Shown here: positions 17,621 through 27,600 of the stretch, in pieces
How the letters are laid out: each line of letters starts with the position of its first letter
Position numbering within the stretch: the first letter of the stretch is position 1
Origin: an uncultured Eubacteriales bacterium
GTDB lineage: Bacteria > Bacillota > Clostridia > Peptostreptococcales > Anaerovoracaceae
Direction: 5' to 3'
Assembly: GCA_902790905.1 (NCBI GenBank)
Contig: CADATO010000006.1
Location: forward strand, 1 to 64,000
DNA: 64,000 nucleotides
The notes under the pieces: model-generated
What the model saw: the letters and a program-made list of their open reading frames with translations, nothing else
Told to the model about the DNA's origin: nothing
The model's database searches: none
Position numbers and translations under genes: made by a program

Positions 17621-17649
17621 AAAGACCGTTCTCCGGGAACGGTCTTTTT
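17621..17649. terminator. Bidirectional rho-independent terminator
   Basis: Perfect 11-bp stem AAAGACCGTTC / GAACGGTCTTT with T runs on both sides (A run before, T run after on plus). It separates the Nudix gene from the convergent membrane protein gene. Confidence 0.9.
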
Positions 17650-17675
17650 GATATCAGTATTCATGAAGCGGAGCG

Positions 17676-18155
17676 TTACAGTACCACATTGAACACGCCG
17701 TGGCTGAGCAGGAGCATCAGCCCGCCCGCTGCCATCACGCCGAGGAAGATGAGCGGGATCGCCCGTCGGAATCGCATATCCAGCAGCGAGGCGACAAGTG
17801 CACCGGTCCAGGCGCCGGTGCCCGGCAGCGGGACCGCGACCAGCAGAAACAGCCCGAGTGCTTCGTAGTCCTCGATCTTTTTCCCTTTGTTCAAGGCGCG
17901 GTTTTCGATGCGGTCTGCCAGTTCGCCGATCTTTTCGAAGTGGTGCAGCCAGAGCAGCAGCTTGCGCATGAACAGCATGACAAACGGCACCGGAACCATA
18001 TTGCCCAGCACCGCTGTTATGTAGGCCTCCCACAGCGGCAGGTCGTGCGCAACACCCCAGGGGATCCCGCCGCGCAGCTCCACCACCGGCGCCATCGATA
18101 TCAGAAATGTAGAGAGGAGGTTCCCGATGTGGGAACCGGTCATCCATTCAAGCAT
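17676..18155 (-). CDS. COG2426-type small multidrug export family membrane protein
   Basis: About 159 residues with four or five membrane helices. The N-terminal ISMAPVVELRGGIPWG and the later VPLPGTGAWTGALVASLL match the Sm_multidrug_ex (PF06695) family, whose name is historical and whose transport activity is poorly established. I begin at ATG 18155 (MLEWM) after GGGAGTATAACTGT; a frame 18 codons longer would need translation through the likely promoter. Confidence 0.75.
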   Translation of the reverse strand: MLEWMTGSHIGNLLSTFLISMAPVVELRGGIPWGVAHDLPLWEAYITAVLGNMVPVPFVMLFMRKLLLWLHHFEKIGELADRIENRALNKGKKIEDYEALGLFLLVAVPLPGTGAWTGALVASLLDMRFRRAIPLIFLGVMAAGGLMLLLSHGVFNVVL

Positions 18156-18215
18156 ACAGTTATACTCCCTCGTAAAACGACTGGCAGGAAGCAGCCGGCG
18201 CCGCTTCACAAGTCA

Positions 18216-18243
18216 TTGTAGCATAAAAGAGGTCGTTTATGAT
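18216..18243 (+). promoter_or_regulatory. Probable promoter of scpA-scpB-yhhN-rluB
   Basis: TTGTAG (18216-18221), 16-base spacer, TATGAT (18238-18243), 29 bases upstream of the scpA ATG. Confidence 0.5.
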
Positions 18244-18272
18244 ACTATATTGTATTATGAGAAGGAGCCGGC

Positions 18273-19028
18273 ATGGGGTATAAAGTCAAGCTGCCGCTCT
18301 TCGAGGGGCCGTTCGATCTGCTTGTCTATCTGATCGAAAGCGCCAGGATGGATATTTACGATATCCGCGTCTCGGAGATCACCGCGCAGTATCTGGAATA
18401 CATCGAGAATATGCAGCAGATGGACGTCTCCGTGTCGTCCGAGTTTATGGTGCTTGCGGCGGAGCTGATTGAGCTCAAGTCCCGCATGCTGCTGCCGCGG
18501 CAGTCCGCCGATCCGGACCAGGCGCCGCCGGAAGATCCGCGCAGCGAATTGGTGGCCCGCATCCTGGAGTACAAGACGTTCAAGACGCTGTCGGGTTATC
18601 TTTCCGAGCGCGAAGAGCATGGCTTCATGGTGCGCGAAAAGCCGCAGGAGGACATTTCGCAGTACCTGGAATCGCCCGATGAGTACCTCACGCTCGAGAT
18701 GGGGCAGTTCGTGCAGGCATTCAATGCGTTCCTGCTCCGTAAAAAACGCGTGGAGGAGATCCGTACCCGGTATGAACGGATCGAGCGGGAGAAGATCACG
18801 GCGGAAGCAAGGATGACATTCATCCAGTCGCTTCTCCGGCAGCATCACGGCAAGGAAGTCAATTTCAAAGAGACGATCAAGGAAGGGGACCGGTATGATA
18901 CCGCGCTGTCCTTCTCCTCGATGCTCGAAATGATCCGGCAGAAAAAACTCACGGCGGAGCAGAAAGCGCTCTTTGCCGATATTTATCTGAAAGAAGCTGA
19001 CCCGCAAGGGTTGAAGGAGGTCAAGTAG
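18273..19028 (+). CDS. scpA: Segregation and condensation protein A
   Basis: A 251-residue kleisin subunit of the bacterial SMC-ScpAB condensin. The N-terminal FEGPFDLLVYLIESARMDIYD, which contacts the SMC neck, and LAAELIELKSRMLLP are hallmark segments; the C-terminal winged helix (LTAEQKALFADIYL near 230) binds the SMC head. It acts with SMC and ScpB in chromosome arm alignment and segregation. The ATG follows GAAGGAG, and its stop codon overlaps the scpB start by one base. Confidence 0.95.
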   Translation: MGYKVKLPLFEGPFDLLVYLIESARMDIYDIRVSEITAQYLEYIENMQQMDVSVSSEFMVLAAELIELKSRMLLPRQSADPDQAPPEDPRSELVARILEYKTFKTLSGYLSEREEHGFMVREKPQEDISQYLESPDEYLTLEMGQFVQAFNAFLLRKKRVEEIRTRYERIEREKITAEARMTFIQSLLRQHHGKEVNFKETIKEGDRYDTALSFSSMLEMIRQKKLTAEQKALFADIYLKEADPQGLKEVK

Positions 19029-19693
19029 TGGCAGCCAGCAAGCAAGTCCGTTCGGCGCTTGAGTCGATGATGTTCGTCTGGGGGGAGCCTCTGGCGGTGA
19101 GAACCGCTGCTGATGTGCTGAATGTTTCCGAAGCGGAGACGAAGGAAGCCTTTGAAGCGCTGATGGAAGAATACGACCAGGAGCAGCGCGGTATCCGCGT
19201 CCGCCGGATCAACAAAGGGTATCAGTTCGTGACAGCCGAAGAGAACGGGACGTATATCGAACGCCTGTGCACGCCTGTCAAGAGAAGAAGACTCAGCCAG
19301 TCCGCTCTCGAAGTGCTGGCCATCATAGCGTATAAGCAGCCTGTTACAAAAGGGGAAATCGAAGCGATCCGCGGCATCCGCTGTGATCGTGTCATCGAAG
19401 GGCTGATGAACAAAGACCTCGTGGAAGTCAAAGGCCGTTCCGAAGCCATCGGCCGTCCGAATCTGTACGGCACGACGGATGCCTTCCTCCGGTATTTCGA
19501 TCTGGAGGACATCAAACAGCTGCCCGACATCCAGGATATCGAGCAGGTCATGGAGCTGCCTGAGGACTACGAAGACAGCGTCACAATGAACCAGATCTCA
19601 CTGGCCGATATGACCGGTGAGGGTGCTGCCGAAGAGGCGGCGCCGCATGCTGCTGCAGAAGATGCGGACGCACCGGAAGGGGACGAGCTGTAA
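19028..19693 (+). CDS. scpB: Segregation and condensation protein B
   Basis: A 221-residue protein made of two winged-helix domains (ALESMMFVWGEPLAVR...; SQSALEVLAIIAYKQPVTKGEIEAIRG) that dimerises and binds ScpA. GRPNLYGTTDAFLRYF is a family signature. The acidic Ala/Glu tail after residue 195 is likely disordered. GTG start, read from the ribosome site AGGAGG at the end of scpA. The stop overlaps the next ATG (TAATG). Confidence 0.95.
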   Translation: MAASKQVRSALESMMFVWGEPLAVRTAADVLNVSEAETKEAFEALMEEYDQEQRGIRVRRINKGYQFVTAEENGTYIERLCTPVKRRRLSQSALEVLAIIAYKQPVTKGEIEAIRGIRCDRVIEGLMNKDLVEVKGRSEAIGRPNLYGTTDAFLRYFDLEDIKQLPDIQDIEQVMELPEDYEDSVTMNQISLADMTGEGAAEEAAPHAAAEDADAPEGDEL

Positions 19694-20391
19694 TGACAAA
19701 TCCGATCGTACCGGTCATAGCTTTATATGTACTGATGGCGGTTGCCACGATCGTGGTCATGTACCGCGGCGACCAGCCCCGTTACCTGAAGGCGAAGACG
19801 ATCACGAGTCTTCTCTTTATCGCGCTGGCTGTCATCTGCTGGCAGACAGGCGAAGGCGGACCTTTCCCGGAGAGCTGGATGCGGATCCTGCCGGGACTTG
19901 TGTTCTGCCTGTGCGGGGATGTCTTCCTGGCGCTCGCCCATGAGATCGACAACAACCTCGATCCGAAGCTGTTCCGCTTTGGGGTCGGGAGTTTTCTGAT
20001 CGCGCATCTGTTCTTCTGCTTTGAGATCATGGCGGTCCTGAACGTATACGCGCCGCAGAAAGTGCTGCCGGTCATCGTCGGGCTGGTGACGGTCGGCGTT
20101 TCGATCTTCACGAGCCGCAGCGACATGTATGACTACAAGGGGAACGCCAGACCGGCGATCCTGTATTCCTTCTTTGTGGGCTTTCTCTGCGGACTCGGCA
20201 TCCAGCTGATGATCTCCATGGGACCGACCGGCAGATGGCTCATCATGGGCGCAGGCTCGATCCTGTTCCTGCTGTCCGATCTGACATTGTCCAACAAATA
20301 CTTCCTGAAGAAAAAACCGAAGGCATTCGGCGCGATCGTGCTGGTGACCTACTATGCGGCGGTGGCCTGCTTCGGGCTGTATCTGCTGTAG
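19693..20391 (+). CDS. YhhN/TMEM86-family membrane protein (lysoplasmalogenase-like)
   Basis: A 232-residue protein with eight hydrophobic helices. The paired acidic motifs FCLCGDVFLAL and FLLSDLTLSNKYF are the conserved Asp sites of the YhhN family, whose vertebrate member hydrolyses lysoplasmalogen. Clostridia often contain plasmalogens, so a lipid-turnover role is plausible but not shown. Translationally coupled to scpB. Confidence 0.8.
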   Translation: MTNPIVPVIALYVLMAVATIVVMYRGDQPRYLKAKTITSLLFIALAVICWQTGEGGPFPESWMRILPGLVFCLCGDVFLALAHEIDNNLDPKLFRFGVGSFLIAHLFFCFEIMAVLNVYAPQKVLPVIVGLVTVGVSIFTSRSDMYDYKGNARPAILYSFFVGFLCGLGIQLMISMGPTGRWLIMGAGSILFLLSDLTLSNKYFLKKKPKAFGAIVLVTYYAAVACFGLYLL

Positions 20392-20418
20392 CGATTCCTG
20401 GATACCAAGGGAGCAACC

Positions 20419-21123
20419 ATGCGACTGAACAAATACATCGCCCAGGCCGGCATCGCAAGCCGGCGCAAGGCGGACGAACTGACAAAGAACGGCAACGTCA
20501 AAGTTAACGGCGTCGTCGTGACAGAGATGGGGTATGAAGTACAGCCGGATGACCGCGTCGAGGTCAACGGCCGTGTTGCAGTACTCGCAGATAAGTTCGT
20601 TTACTATATGATGAACAAGCCCAAGGGGTTCATCACCTCGATGAAAGATGAGCAGGGACGTCCGACGGTCATGGACCTCATGACAGATGTCCCGGTACGG
20701 GTCTTCCCGGTGGGGCGTCTCGACTACAACACGACGGGCATGCTGCTGCTCACCAACGACGGGGATCTGGCGAACAAACTGGCGCACCCGGAGCACGAGG
20801 TCGGCAAGACATACCGCGCGACCGTGGCCGGCGTGGTCTCCAAGAAACGCCTTGCGATGCTGCGCAGAGGCGTTGATATCGGCGGGTTCATCACGTCGCC
20901 TGCAGAGGTCACGGTGGTGAAACAGACGGAGAAGTCTGCCATCATCGAGCTCACCATTCACGAAGGAAAGAACCGTCAGGTCCGTCGGATGTGCAAGGCG
21001 GTCGGCTGTCCGGTCAAGGAACTGCAGCGCATCGCGATCGGGGACCTGTATCTGGCGCGCCTCAAAGAGGGGCATTACCGCAAACTCCGCAAAGAGGAGA
21101 TCGACTATCTGAAGAACCTGTAA
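20419..21123 (+). CDS. rluB: RsuA/RluB-family 23S/16S rRNA pseudouridine synthase
   Basis: A 234-residue enzyme: an N-terminal S4 RNA-binding domain (MRLNKYIAQAGIASRRKADEL) and a catalytic domain with GRLDYNTTGMLLLTNDGDLA, whose Asp attacks uridine, then KTYRATVAG and EGKNRQVRRMC. It converts uridine to pseudouridine in ribosomal RNA; RluB (23S U2605) is the likely type in Firmicutes next to scpAB, but RluF/RsuA specificity cannot be excluded. It ends just before a strong terminator. Confidence 0.88.
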   Translation: MRLNKYIAQAGIASRRKADELTKNGNVKVNGVVVTEMGYEVQPDDRVEVNGRVAVLADKFVYYMMNKPKGFITSMKDEQGRPTVMDLMTDVPVRVFPVGRLDYNTTGMLLLTNDGDLANKLAHPEHEVGKTYRATVAGVVSKKRLAMLRRGVDIGGFITSPAEVTVVKQTEKSAIIELTIHEGKNRQVRRMCKAVGCPVKELQRIAIGDLYLARLKEGHYRKLRKEEIDYLKNL

Positions 21124-21131
21124 GAATAGGA

Positions 21132-21161
21132 AATCCCGGGATGCTGTCCCGGGATTATTTC
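21132..21161. terminator. Terminator after rluB
   Basis: Perfect 10-bp stem AATCCCGGGA / TCCCGGGATT with loop TGCTG and a following TATTTC. It also abuts the 3' end of the convergent AlaX-like gene. Confidence 0.8.
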
Positions 21162-22482
21162 ACAGTGTCTCAAGGAATCGCTTCATGCTCTCCTGATCGG
21201 GGAACATGGCGCGGGCGGATTCTTTATTGCCGCCGCCCCGGCCGCCGAAGGCGGCTGCCTGCTCTTTCACAACCGCGCCGCAGTCCAGACTGTCTGCGGA
21301 CTTGTCGGCATACAGGAGCAGTACGGACTCATCCGGGAATGCCGCGAGGACGCTGCCCCGGATCTTCTTTTGCAGTTTCTTGCCAGCTTTGGAAAAGTCG
21401 CCGGAAGCGATATCTGTAAACGTGAACACGAGCGGCGCGCTGCCTGCAGCGCCGGCTTCTTCGGCAGCCTGTTCAGAAGACGCCTTCTGTTCCAGCGCGG
21501 TCAGGATCTCTGCCAGGTGGGCGTCTGCCGCTGCCTTTCTGAAAGCGGTCAGTTCTTCGCGCATCTTCGCATGCCGCTCTTCCTCGGCATGGAGTCTTGC
21601 AGGCAGTTCCTCCGGGGAGGTGCTGTTGGCGTTGGCGAGGTCGGTCAGGATCGCCATGTGCGCGTCGATGTGCGCCATGGCCTTGCGGCCTGCATCGAAG
21701 TATACGCGGGTCATATCCTTGTTCTTTTCAACTCTATAGACTTTGACGAGCCCCACCTGCCCGGCGGTGGAGGGGTGCGTGCCGCAGCAGGCGCAGCAGT
21801 CCGCCGGCTCTTCGCGGTCGCCGACGGTGACGATGGAAATGTCTTCATCAAACGCCACGGGCTTTCTTGTGGGCATGGCGGACGCTTCTTCGTTGGTCTC
21901 GAAATAGTCCACGTGGATGGGCAGATCCTCCCAGATCACTTCATTGGCTGCATGTTCTGCCGCCATGGCCATGTCCAGCGTCAGGGTCTTACCCAGGACC
22001 GCATTGCCATCCGCATCTTCAAAGCGGATGTCGATGGTCATATAGTCTTCGCCCATGTGGAAGCCGCGGTTCGTACCGCCGTACAGCGCCCAGATGCGGC
22101 CGGATAGAATGTGCTCGCCGGCATGGCGCTGCATGTTTTCAAAGCGGTGCGCCCAGTCGATGGCGAGCGTGACGGTCTCACCTGTCTTGAAAGGATGTGC
22201 GTCCGGTGCGGTCTCCTCTTCGCCGGATGCGGCGAGCCTGTGCCAGACAGCATCGCCTTCTTCGAGGACTAGATCGATCCGGTGTGTGGCACCGGCAGCC
22301 TTTTCATTCTTCCCGGTCACGGTACCGATATCCGAACTCTGTCCGCCGCCTTCCGGGAAGAAGGGCGTGCGGTCAGCGGCGAACCAGTATCCGTCTTCGC
22401 GCTTTTCGGTAGCGGTGATCACGGCCTCTGCGGCGCGGAGGTAAACATCCTTTTGATAGAGTCTGCTAGTTGTAAGTTCCAT
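21160..22482 (-). CDS. AlaX-like alanyl-tRNA editing protein with DHHA1 domain
   Basis: A 440-residue trans-editing factor that would hydrolyse Ser- or Gly-tRNA(Ala). The editing domain has PFFPEGGGQSSD, the zinc His pair in RHAGEHILSG and the Cys/His pair in CACCGTHPSTAGQVGL. A coiled-coil middle (about 290-345) leads to a C-terminal DHHA1 domain with FGGRGGGNKESARAM, as in the C-terminal part of AlaRS. I start at ATG 22482 (MELTTSRL) after GGAGAGAG; a 20-residue longer frame has no better site. The DnaA-box region lies directly upstream. Confidence 0.88.
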   Translation of the reverse strand: MELTTSRLYQKDVYLRAAEAVITATEKREDGYWFAADRTPFFPEGGGQSSDIGTVTGKNEKAAGATHRIDLVLEEGDAVWHRLAASGEEETAPDAHPFKTGETVTLAIDWAHRFENMQRHAGEHILSGRIWALYGGTNRGFHMGEDYMTIDIRFEDADGNAVLGKTLTLDMAMAAEHAANEVIWEDLPIHVDYFETNEEASAMPTRKPVAFDEDISIVTVGDREEPADCCACCGTHPSTAGQVGLVKVYRVEKNKDMTRVYFDAGRKAMAHIDAHMAILTDLANANSTSPEELPARLHAEEERHAKMREELTAFRKAAADAHLAEILTALEQKASSEQAAEEAGAAGSAPLVFTFTDIASGDFSKAGKKLQKKIRGSVLAAFPDESVLLLYADKSADSLDCGAVVKEQAAAFGGRGGGNKESARAMFPDQESMKRFLETL

Positions 22483-22944
22483 AATATGGTCTCTCTCCAG
22501 TTGTTTCAAAGGATCTGCAGCGCAGTGCCAACCCTTACGCATATAGAAAATGCAGAATTTGCAAGGTGCGCCGACAGGTGTCCGTTTTTTTCAGAAATCT
22601 CTGTGGATAATGACAAGTCGCCGGCATTCATAAAAAGTATGCACAGCGTCATAAAATGCGAACAAAAATGTGGATAACTTTTTGTTGACATTCCTTCTTT
22701 TGTCGCTCATCCCTCTCGTTGCAAGGGTTGAGGGTTTTCCACTTTTCCACAGGCTCCTTGGGATAAAATTGTATACAATTTCGTATAAAGTGTGGATAAA
22801 ATCGCGGATGGTTCAAATCATGCGCTCTGAGCAACTGTGAATAACTTTGCCGTGAAAGACGAACATTACTTTACATAAAACGCACTTTTTTGGTTATGGT
22901 AAAAAAAATTACTCAGCCTTTAAGAAGCCGGCAGACAACCGCTG
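22483..22944. other. AT-rich intergenic region with DnaA-box cluster
   Basis: No convincing gene. Three perfect DnaA boxes TGTGGATAA lie at 22602-22610, 22669-22677 and 22791-22799, with near-consensus boxes TGTGAATAA at 22836-22844 and TTTTCCACA (opposite strand) at 22743-22751. An A/T-rich stretch follows (22875-22915, including TGGTAAAAAAAATTACT). Three perfect copies of a 9-mer within 200 bases is far above chance. It may be a replication origin or a DnaA-titrating/regulatory cluster; dnaA and dnaN are not adjacent. Confidence 0.7.
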
Positions 22945-24153
22945 CTATTCGTCTTCCCTGATGACTTCCACAAAGTCGTTGAAGTCTTCATAGCCGCTCT
23001 GGATGAACTCATACAGGACCGGTTCCTTGAATTCAAATCTGTCCGTCAGGAACAGCGGCAGCCCGCATCCCTCCGTATCGAGACGGTGCTCCAGTTCATG
23101 GATCGCGTTGATGTCGTACGCCATGACGAGCAGCTGGCCCATATCGGTCAGGTAATAGACACCGCGCACATCTCCGCTGAGCAGGAAGACCGGGCGGTCC
23201 ACATAGGTGTTGTTGTCGTAGAAGGTAAAGAACAGGCGGCCGGTGTCGTAGGAGTCTGACATGGTATCAAAGTCCAGGGTGAACGCATCGAGCCGTCCGT
23301 TGATGGTCTCGTCGTAGTCCGCTTCGTCATCCGGATCGAACATGCCTGCGTCCAGAACGCGGTAGACGGTGATGAACTCCGGCCGGGACAGAATCAGTGC
23401 CGCTTCCTGCGGGGTGATCTTCATGGTGGAGACAGTCTCGCACTTTTCGATCTTCATGCCGGTCACACGGATCTTCGTGATGACGACCTCGTACTGCCCG
23501 CCGTGCTCGATCAGCGAGTCGCAGTGGTACAGGCCGTGGTCTTCGCGGATCGCGTTGCGGCACATGGTGGCGATCCCGCAGGCTGGATAGACTTCCTGCC
23601 GGCGTCCGTTATCCGTGAGCAGGCTGACCGCTTCGAGGTCCTTGCCAAAGCTGCGCATCAGGAAGTAGTGGATCAGCGCATACTCGGATGTGACAGGCGC
23701 GCACTGCTTCATGAGCAGCCAGTAGCTTTCTTCTTCACTGATCGGCGGAAGATCCTTGAGCAGCTCCAGATACTCTTCCTTGCCCGGGGGCATCGGCAGC
23801 CCGTGGGTCTGGTTGAACGTCAGGTATCTGTGCAGGATATGCTTGGCTTCGGTGAGTGTCAGGTTGATTTTCTTGCCACCGAGTCCGCCGCTGTTTTCCC
23901 GCTCTTTCTCCGCAACTTCCTGCGGGTCATCCGACCAGAGCCCGAGATACGTCTCAAATCCGGTCTCCTCCGCATCGAAATAGAAGAACTGGTGAAAGTC
24001 CGCGGTCTGTCCGTTGTCCGCCGCGCGCCAGTGGATATACATGCCAAGCACACCCATGAGCCGGGTGTCGGTCACATAAGCGGAGATGAAGTACCTCCGC
24101 CATTCGTTTTTTTCTTTGATGCCTCCCTTGATGAGGCGAAAATTTCGTTCCAT
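22945..24153 (-). CDS. Uncharacterised 402-residue protein
   Basis: I do not recognise this protein. It has no signal peptide or membrane segments and looks like a soluble, acidic protein (FFYFDAEETGFETYLGLW, LTEAKHILHRYLTFNQTHGLP, ETVSTMKITPQEAALIL, TGRLFFTFYDNNTYVDRPVFLLSGDV). The start ATG at 24153 opens MERNFRLIKG. It is a single-gene unit between the DnaA-box region and the cobalamin riboswitch promoter, which is divergent. Sustained amino-acid-like composition over 400 codons makes it a real gene. Confidence 0.75.
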   Translation of the reverse strand: MERNFRLIKGGIKEKNEWRRYFISAYVTDTRLMGVLGMYIHWRAADNGQTADFHQFFYFDAEETGFETYLGLWSDDPQEVAEKERENSGGLGGKKINLTLTEAKHILHRYLTFNQTHGLPMPPGKEEYLELLKDLPPISEEESYWLLMKQCAPVTSEYALIHYFLMRSFGKDLEAVSLLTDNGRRQEVYPACGIATMCRNAIREDHGLYHCDSLIEHGGQYEVVITKIRVTGMKIEKCETVSTMKITPQEAALILSRPEFITVYRVLDAGMFDPDDEADYDETINGRLDAFTLDFDTMSDSYDTGRLFFTFYDNNTYVDRPVFLLSGDVRGVYYLTDMGQLLVMAYDINAIHELEHRLDTEGCGLPLFLTDRFEFKEPVLYEFIQSGYEDFNDFVEVIREDE

Positions 24154-24269
24154 AGCAGTATTATACCATTTGCAGATATGCAGACAAGGTGCAAAGGGAG
24201 GACTTGCGGCGGGTTACGCTGCATTCGCAACTAGTATGTTTTTACTATGTATTCATAGCTTGCGGGGTT

Positions 24270-24298
24270 GTTATCACAAAAGGTATTTGGTAAAATAT
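24270..24298 (+). promoter_or_regulatory. Promoter ahead of the cobalamin riboswitch
   Basis: TTGTTA (24270-24275), a 17-base spacer and TAAAAT (24293-24298), about 20 bases before the riboswitch aptamer. Confidence 0.6.
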
Positions 24299-24317
24299 TC
24301 TTGCATAAAAAGTGAAT

Positions 24318-24490
24318 ATTGCTTTGTGTTCCGGCGGTTCCAAGCCGCCGGCCAAGAGGGAAACAGGTGCAAAGCCTGTGCGGTCCCGCCACTGTAAGGG
24401 AGGAGAGCGTTTCCATGATGTCACTGGCCTGATGGCTGGGAAGACGGAATCGCCCGTTGACGCCCAAGCCAGGAGACCTGCATAAAGCAA
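24318..24490 (+). ncRNA. Cobalamin (B12) riboswitch
   Basis: The plus strand shows the hallmark order of the cobalamin aptamer: a GC-rich helix GGCGGTT CC AAGCCGCC, then AAGAGGGAAACAGGTGC, the core GCGGTCCCGCCACTGTAA, and the B12 box AGCCAGGAGACCTGC at 24467-24481. A terminator stem follows at 24543, so adenosyl- or methylcobalamin binding most likely stops transcription of the large surface-protein gene downstream. It is unusual because the target is neither a known B12 synthesis enzyme nor a classical ABC uptake gene. Confidence 0.93.
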
Positions 24491-24542
24491 CAACTGGAAG
24501 CGCGCTACGGGTAATTAGTGACTGCACTTTGCTAGTATCTTT

Positions 24543-24568
24543 GCCATAGCCTTTGCTATGGCTTTTTT
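24543..24568 (+). terminator. Riboswitch-controlled terminator
   Basis: Stem GCCATAGC / GCTATGGC followed by TTTTTT, 60 bases after the B12 box. This is the expected expression platform of a transcription-terminating riboswitch. Confidence 0.88.
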
Positions 24569-24655
24569 AAAGGGTTTTCTTCCTATGCTTTACCTGCCGC
24601 GATGTCTTCCGGGGCAGGTATTTTGTTCTATTTCTAAATAAGAAAGGGGGAAAAG

Positions 24656-27600
24656 ATGAACAAGGCAAGTAATGCGGGCATAGGAAAACGTCTCCTCATG
24701 CTCCTCCTGTCAATTGCCATGGTATTCACGATGATGCCGCTGACATCTGCTGTGAGTTATGCAGACGAAGCGACACCCATCACGAGCGCGGAAGAGTTCG
24801 CGGCCATGGATGCGGCAGGCAACTATGTACTGGCAAATGACATCACCGTCGATACGCCGTATCCGAATGATTTTTCGGGCACATTCGACGGCAACGGTCA
24901 TACCGTCACGCTGGCGATCGAGGCTGATGCAACTTATCAGGCTTTGTTTAAAACCCTGGTCGGCGGTGCAACGATCAAGAATCTTGTGACCGACGGCAGT
25001 GTAGCTGTTACCAGCAAGAGTTACACTGGCGGCGTGGCAGGCAAGGCGAGCGGCGAGGTGACCATTGCGAACTGCGTGAACAATGCGTCGGTTTCCGGTT
25101 ATAAGGCCGTAGGCGGCCTCGTCGGCTGGAGCATGAGCGGTGTTGTGATCACCGGATGCGTGAACAACGGCACAGTGACCGGCGGTAACAACCAGGTCGG
25201 TGGTTTTGTCGGAAACAATTCCACCGGTGCTCTGACGATCGAGAACAGCTATAACACGGGTGCTGTTACCGGTTTCAACATGACCGGCGGCTTCATCGGG
25301 CAGGCAACCAGGTCCGGATCTGCGGATGCACTGGTAAACTGCTATAACACCGGTGCGATCAAAAACACTTCTACGAATACCAGCATTGGTGCGCTGGTGG
25401 GCAACAAGTCCAACAGTGGCACAGTCACCAACTGCTACTTCCTCGAAGGTTCGGCAGCGGTTGCGGTCGGCGGCGCGACAGTTGAAGGTGCTTCCTCCAA
25501 GACAGCTGATGAGATGAAGGCCGGCGAATTTGTCACGGCGCTGAACGGCGATGGCGAAGCGTTCGCGATGGATACAGACAGCATTAACGGCGGCTATCCG
25601 GTCCTGTCCTGGCAGGGCGGCGGCAGCGTTGAGCCGGAAGTGCCCGTTCCGGTGACGGCAGTCACGATCGAGGGCGAGGCAAAGACCGGCGAAACACTGA
25701 CAGCCGTTGCAACCGGCGCGGACGGTGCGGAGCCGACCAATGTCACCTATCAGTGGCAGTACGAATACAGTGAATATGATGACTGGGAAGAAGATTGGGT
25801 CACAGATTACTATGATATCGATGGCGCAAAGGACGCTACATTTGTAATCCCGGCTGACATGGCGGGCAAGAAACTGCGCGTCATCGTAAAGGGTGAAGAA
25901 AACTCCAGTGCAACATCCGAGCTTACCGCAGCTGTTGCGAAGGGCGACGATGCCCTGGTTGCAGAAGCAGCCGATGCACTCAAAAATCCGTTCGCAGCAG
26001 AGTACAAAGAAGCGGCGACCGTGACACTGCCTGCGGAGGGCAAGAACGGCGCGGCTATTACCTGGGCGAGCAGCGATGCTGCGGTCATTAGCAATGACGG
26101 CGTCATCACGCTCCCCGAGACAGGCATCAGCGAAGTCACGATGACCGCCACACTCACAATTGGCGATAAGAGCGCGACGAAAGAGTTCAAGGTCTCCGTC
26201 ATCTCCGAGGCGGCGCAGACCGACGCGGCGGTCGTTGACCAGGTGCTCGACAAGTTCAAGTACGGCACGCTCAACCCGCAGTTCGGCACAGACACGAACA
26301 TCATCGACTACATGATGCGTCTTGCAGGCAATCCGGAAGGCGTCACCATCCAGATGACCTCCTGCTCCGAGCCGGACTACATCGCGGAGAACGGCGACAT
26401 CACGTACTTCTTCCGCGCGGTCGACATGACCAAACCCGGATTCAGCGACATCGGCTGGAAATACGTGCAGCCCGAAGTAACGTTCACGGTCAGCAAGGGC
26501 GATGTCACAAAGACTCTCGAGAAGAAGGCCAACATCTACTGGGATCAGGACAAGCTCAAGGCTGACCTGAAAGAGAAGGTCCTCGACAAGATCACAGAAG
26601 ACACCATCAAGGGCGAGAACGAGTCCCTGGCAAGCGTCAGCAAGCCGCTGAGCCTGCCGCAGAGACCGACGAGCTATGTCTGGGTCGAATGGACTTCGAG
26701 CGACGAGGACGTCCTGGCGATCACCAAGCCGTCCGGCTACTCCGAAGAGCCGTGGACCGCAACGCCCAAGAAAGGCGCCGAAGAGAAGACCGTCACGCTG
26801 ACGGCCAAACTGACGAGCTTTAACTCCACCAACATCGGCACGGAAGATGCCGCGGTCGAGACGGTCACCAAGGACTTCACCGTGACTGTACCGGCGCTTG
26901 GTGAAGAGGAACTCGCGCAGATGCAGAAGGACCTCGACGACAATCTGACGATCGACAAGTTCAAGGTCTTCGGGTCTAATACGGCCATCGATCCGGAAGG
27001 CGTCACGACGGATGTGCAGTATCCGCTGGCGAAGAACACCGGTGTGCCGGAGTATGGCAAGTATACCTTCACCTATGAATCGCTCACGCCGGATGTCCTG
27101 AAAGACAGCGGCTACCGCGGCGATGTCTACCGTCCGAACATCGGCGGCGAGCCGGCAACGGCAACGGTCAAGGTGACCATGAAGATGCGCGACAGCAATC
27201 TGTCCGTCTCCAAGGAACTGTCCTTCAAGGTGCTGCCGCTGACGCAGGAGGAGATCGACAAAGAGATCCAGCTGATGAATGACGTCAAGGAACATTACTA
27301 CGACGGCATCAAGGGTGAGAACACCGACCAGAACGACATCACGGCCGACCTGCACAATTTCCAGGAAGTCCGTTACGATGAGAACGGCGAGCTGGTGTGG
27401 GTCTACAACTACGCGGACCGCAAAGACACCGGCATCAAGCCGGACGATCTCGATCCGGAGCATCTGCAGGAAGCGTACAATCTGTTCCGCTCCAGCCATC
27501 CGGCGATCATCCAGCATGAGAACCTGCGGCTGGTAAGCACACCGCAATACGACACGGAAGTCACGATCGACAGTATCCTGACCAGCATCCAGTTCGGTAA

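Noticed and set aside
22506-22834. Small minus-strand frames in the DnaA-box region
   Set aside because: About 60 codons each, overlapping one another and the boxes, without good ribosome sites.
22945-24153. Transposase gene
   Set aside because: I considered an IS-type role for the unknown protein but saw no DDE or HUH motifs and no terminal inverted repeats.
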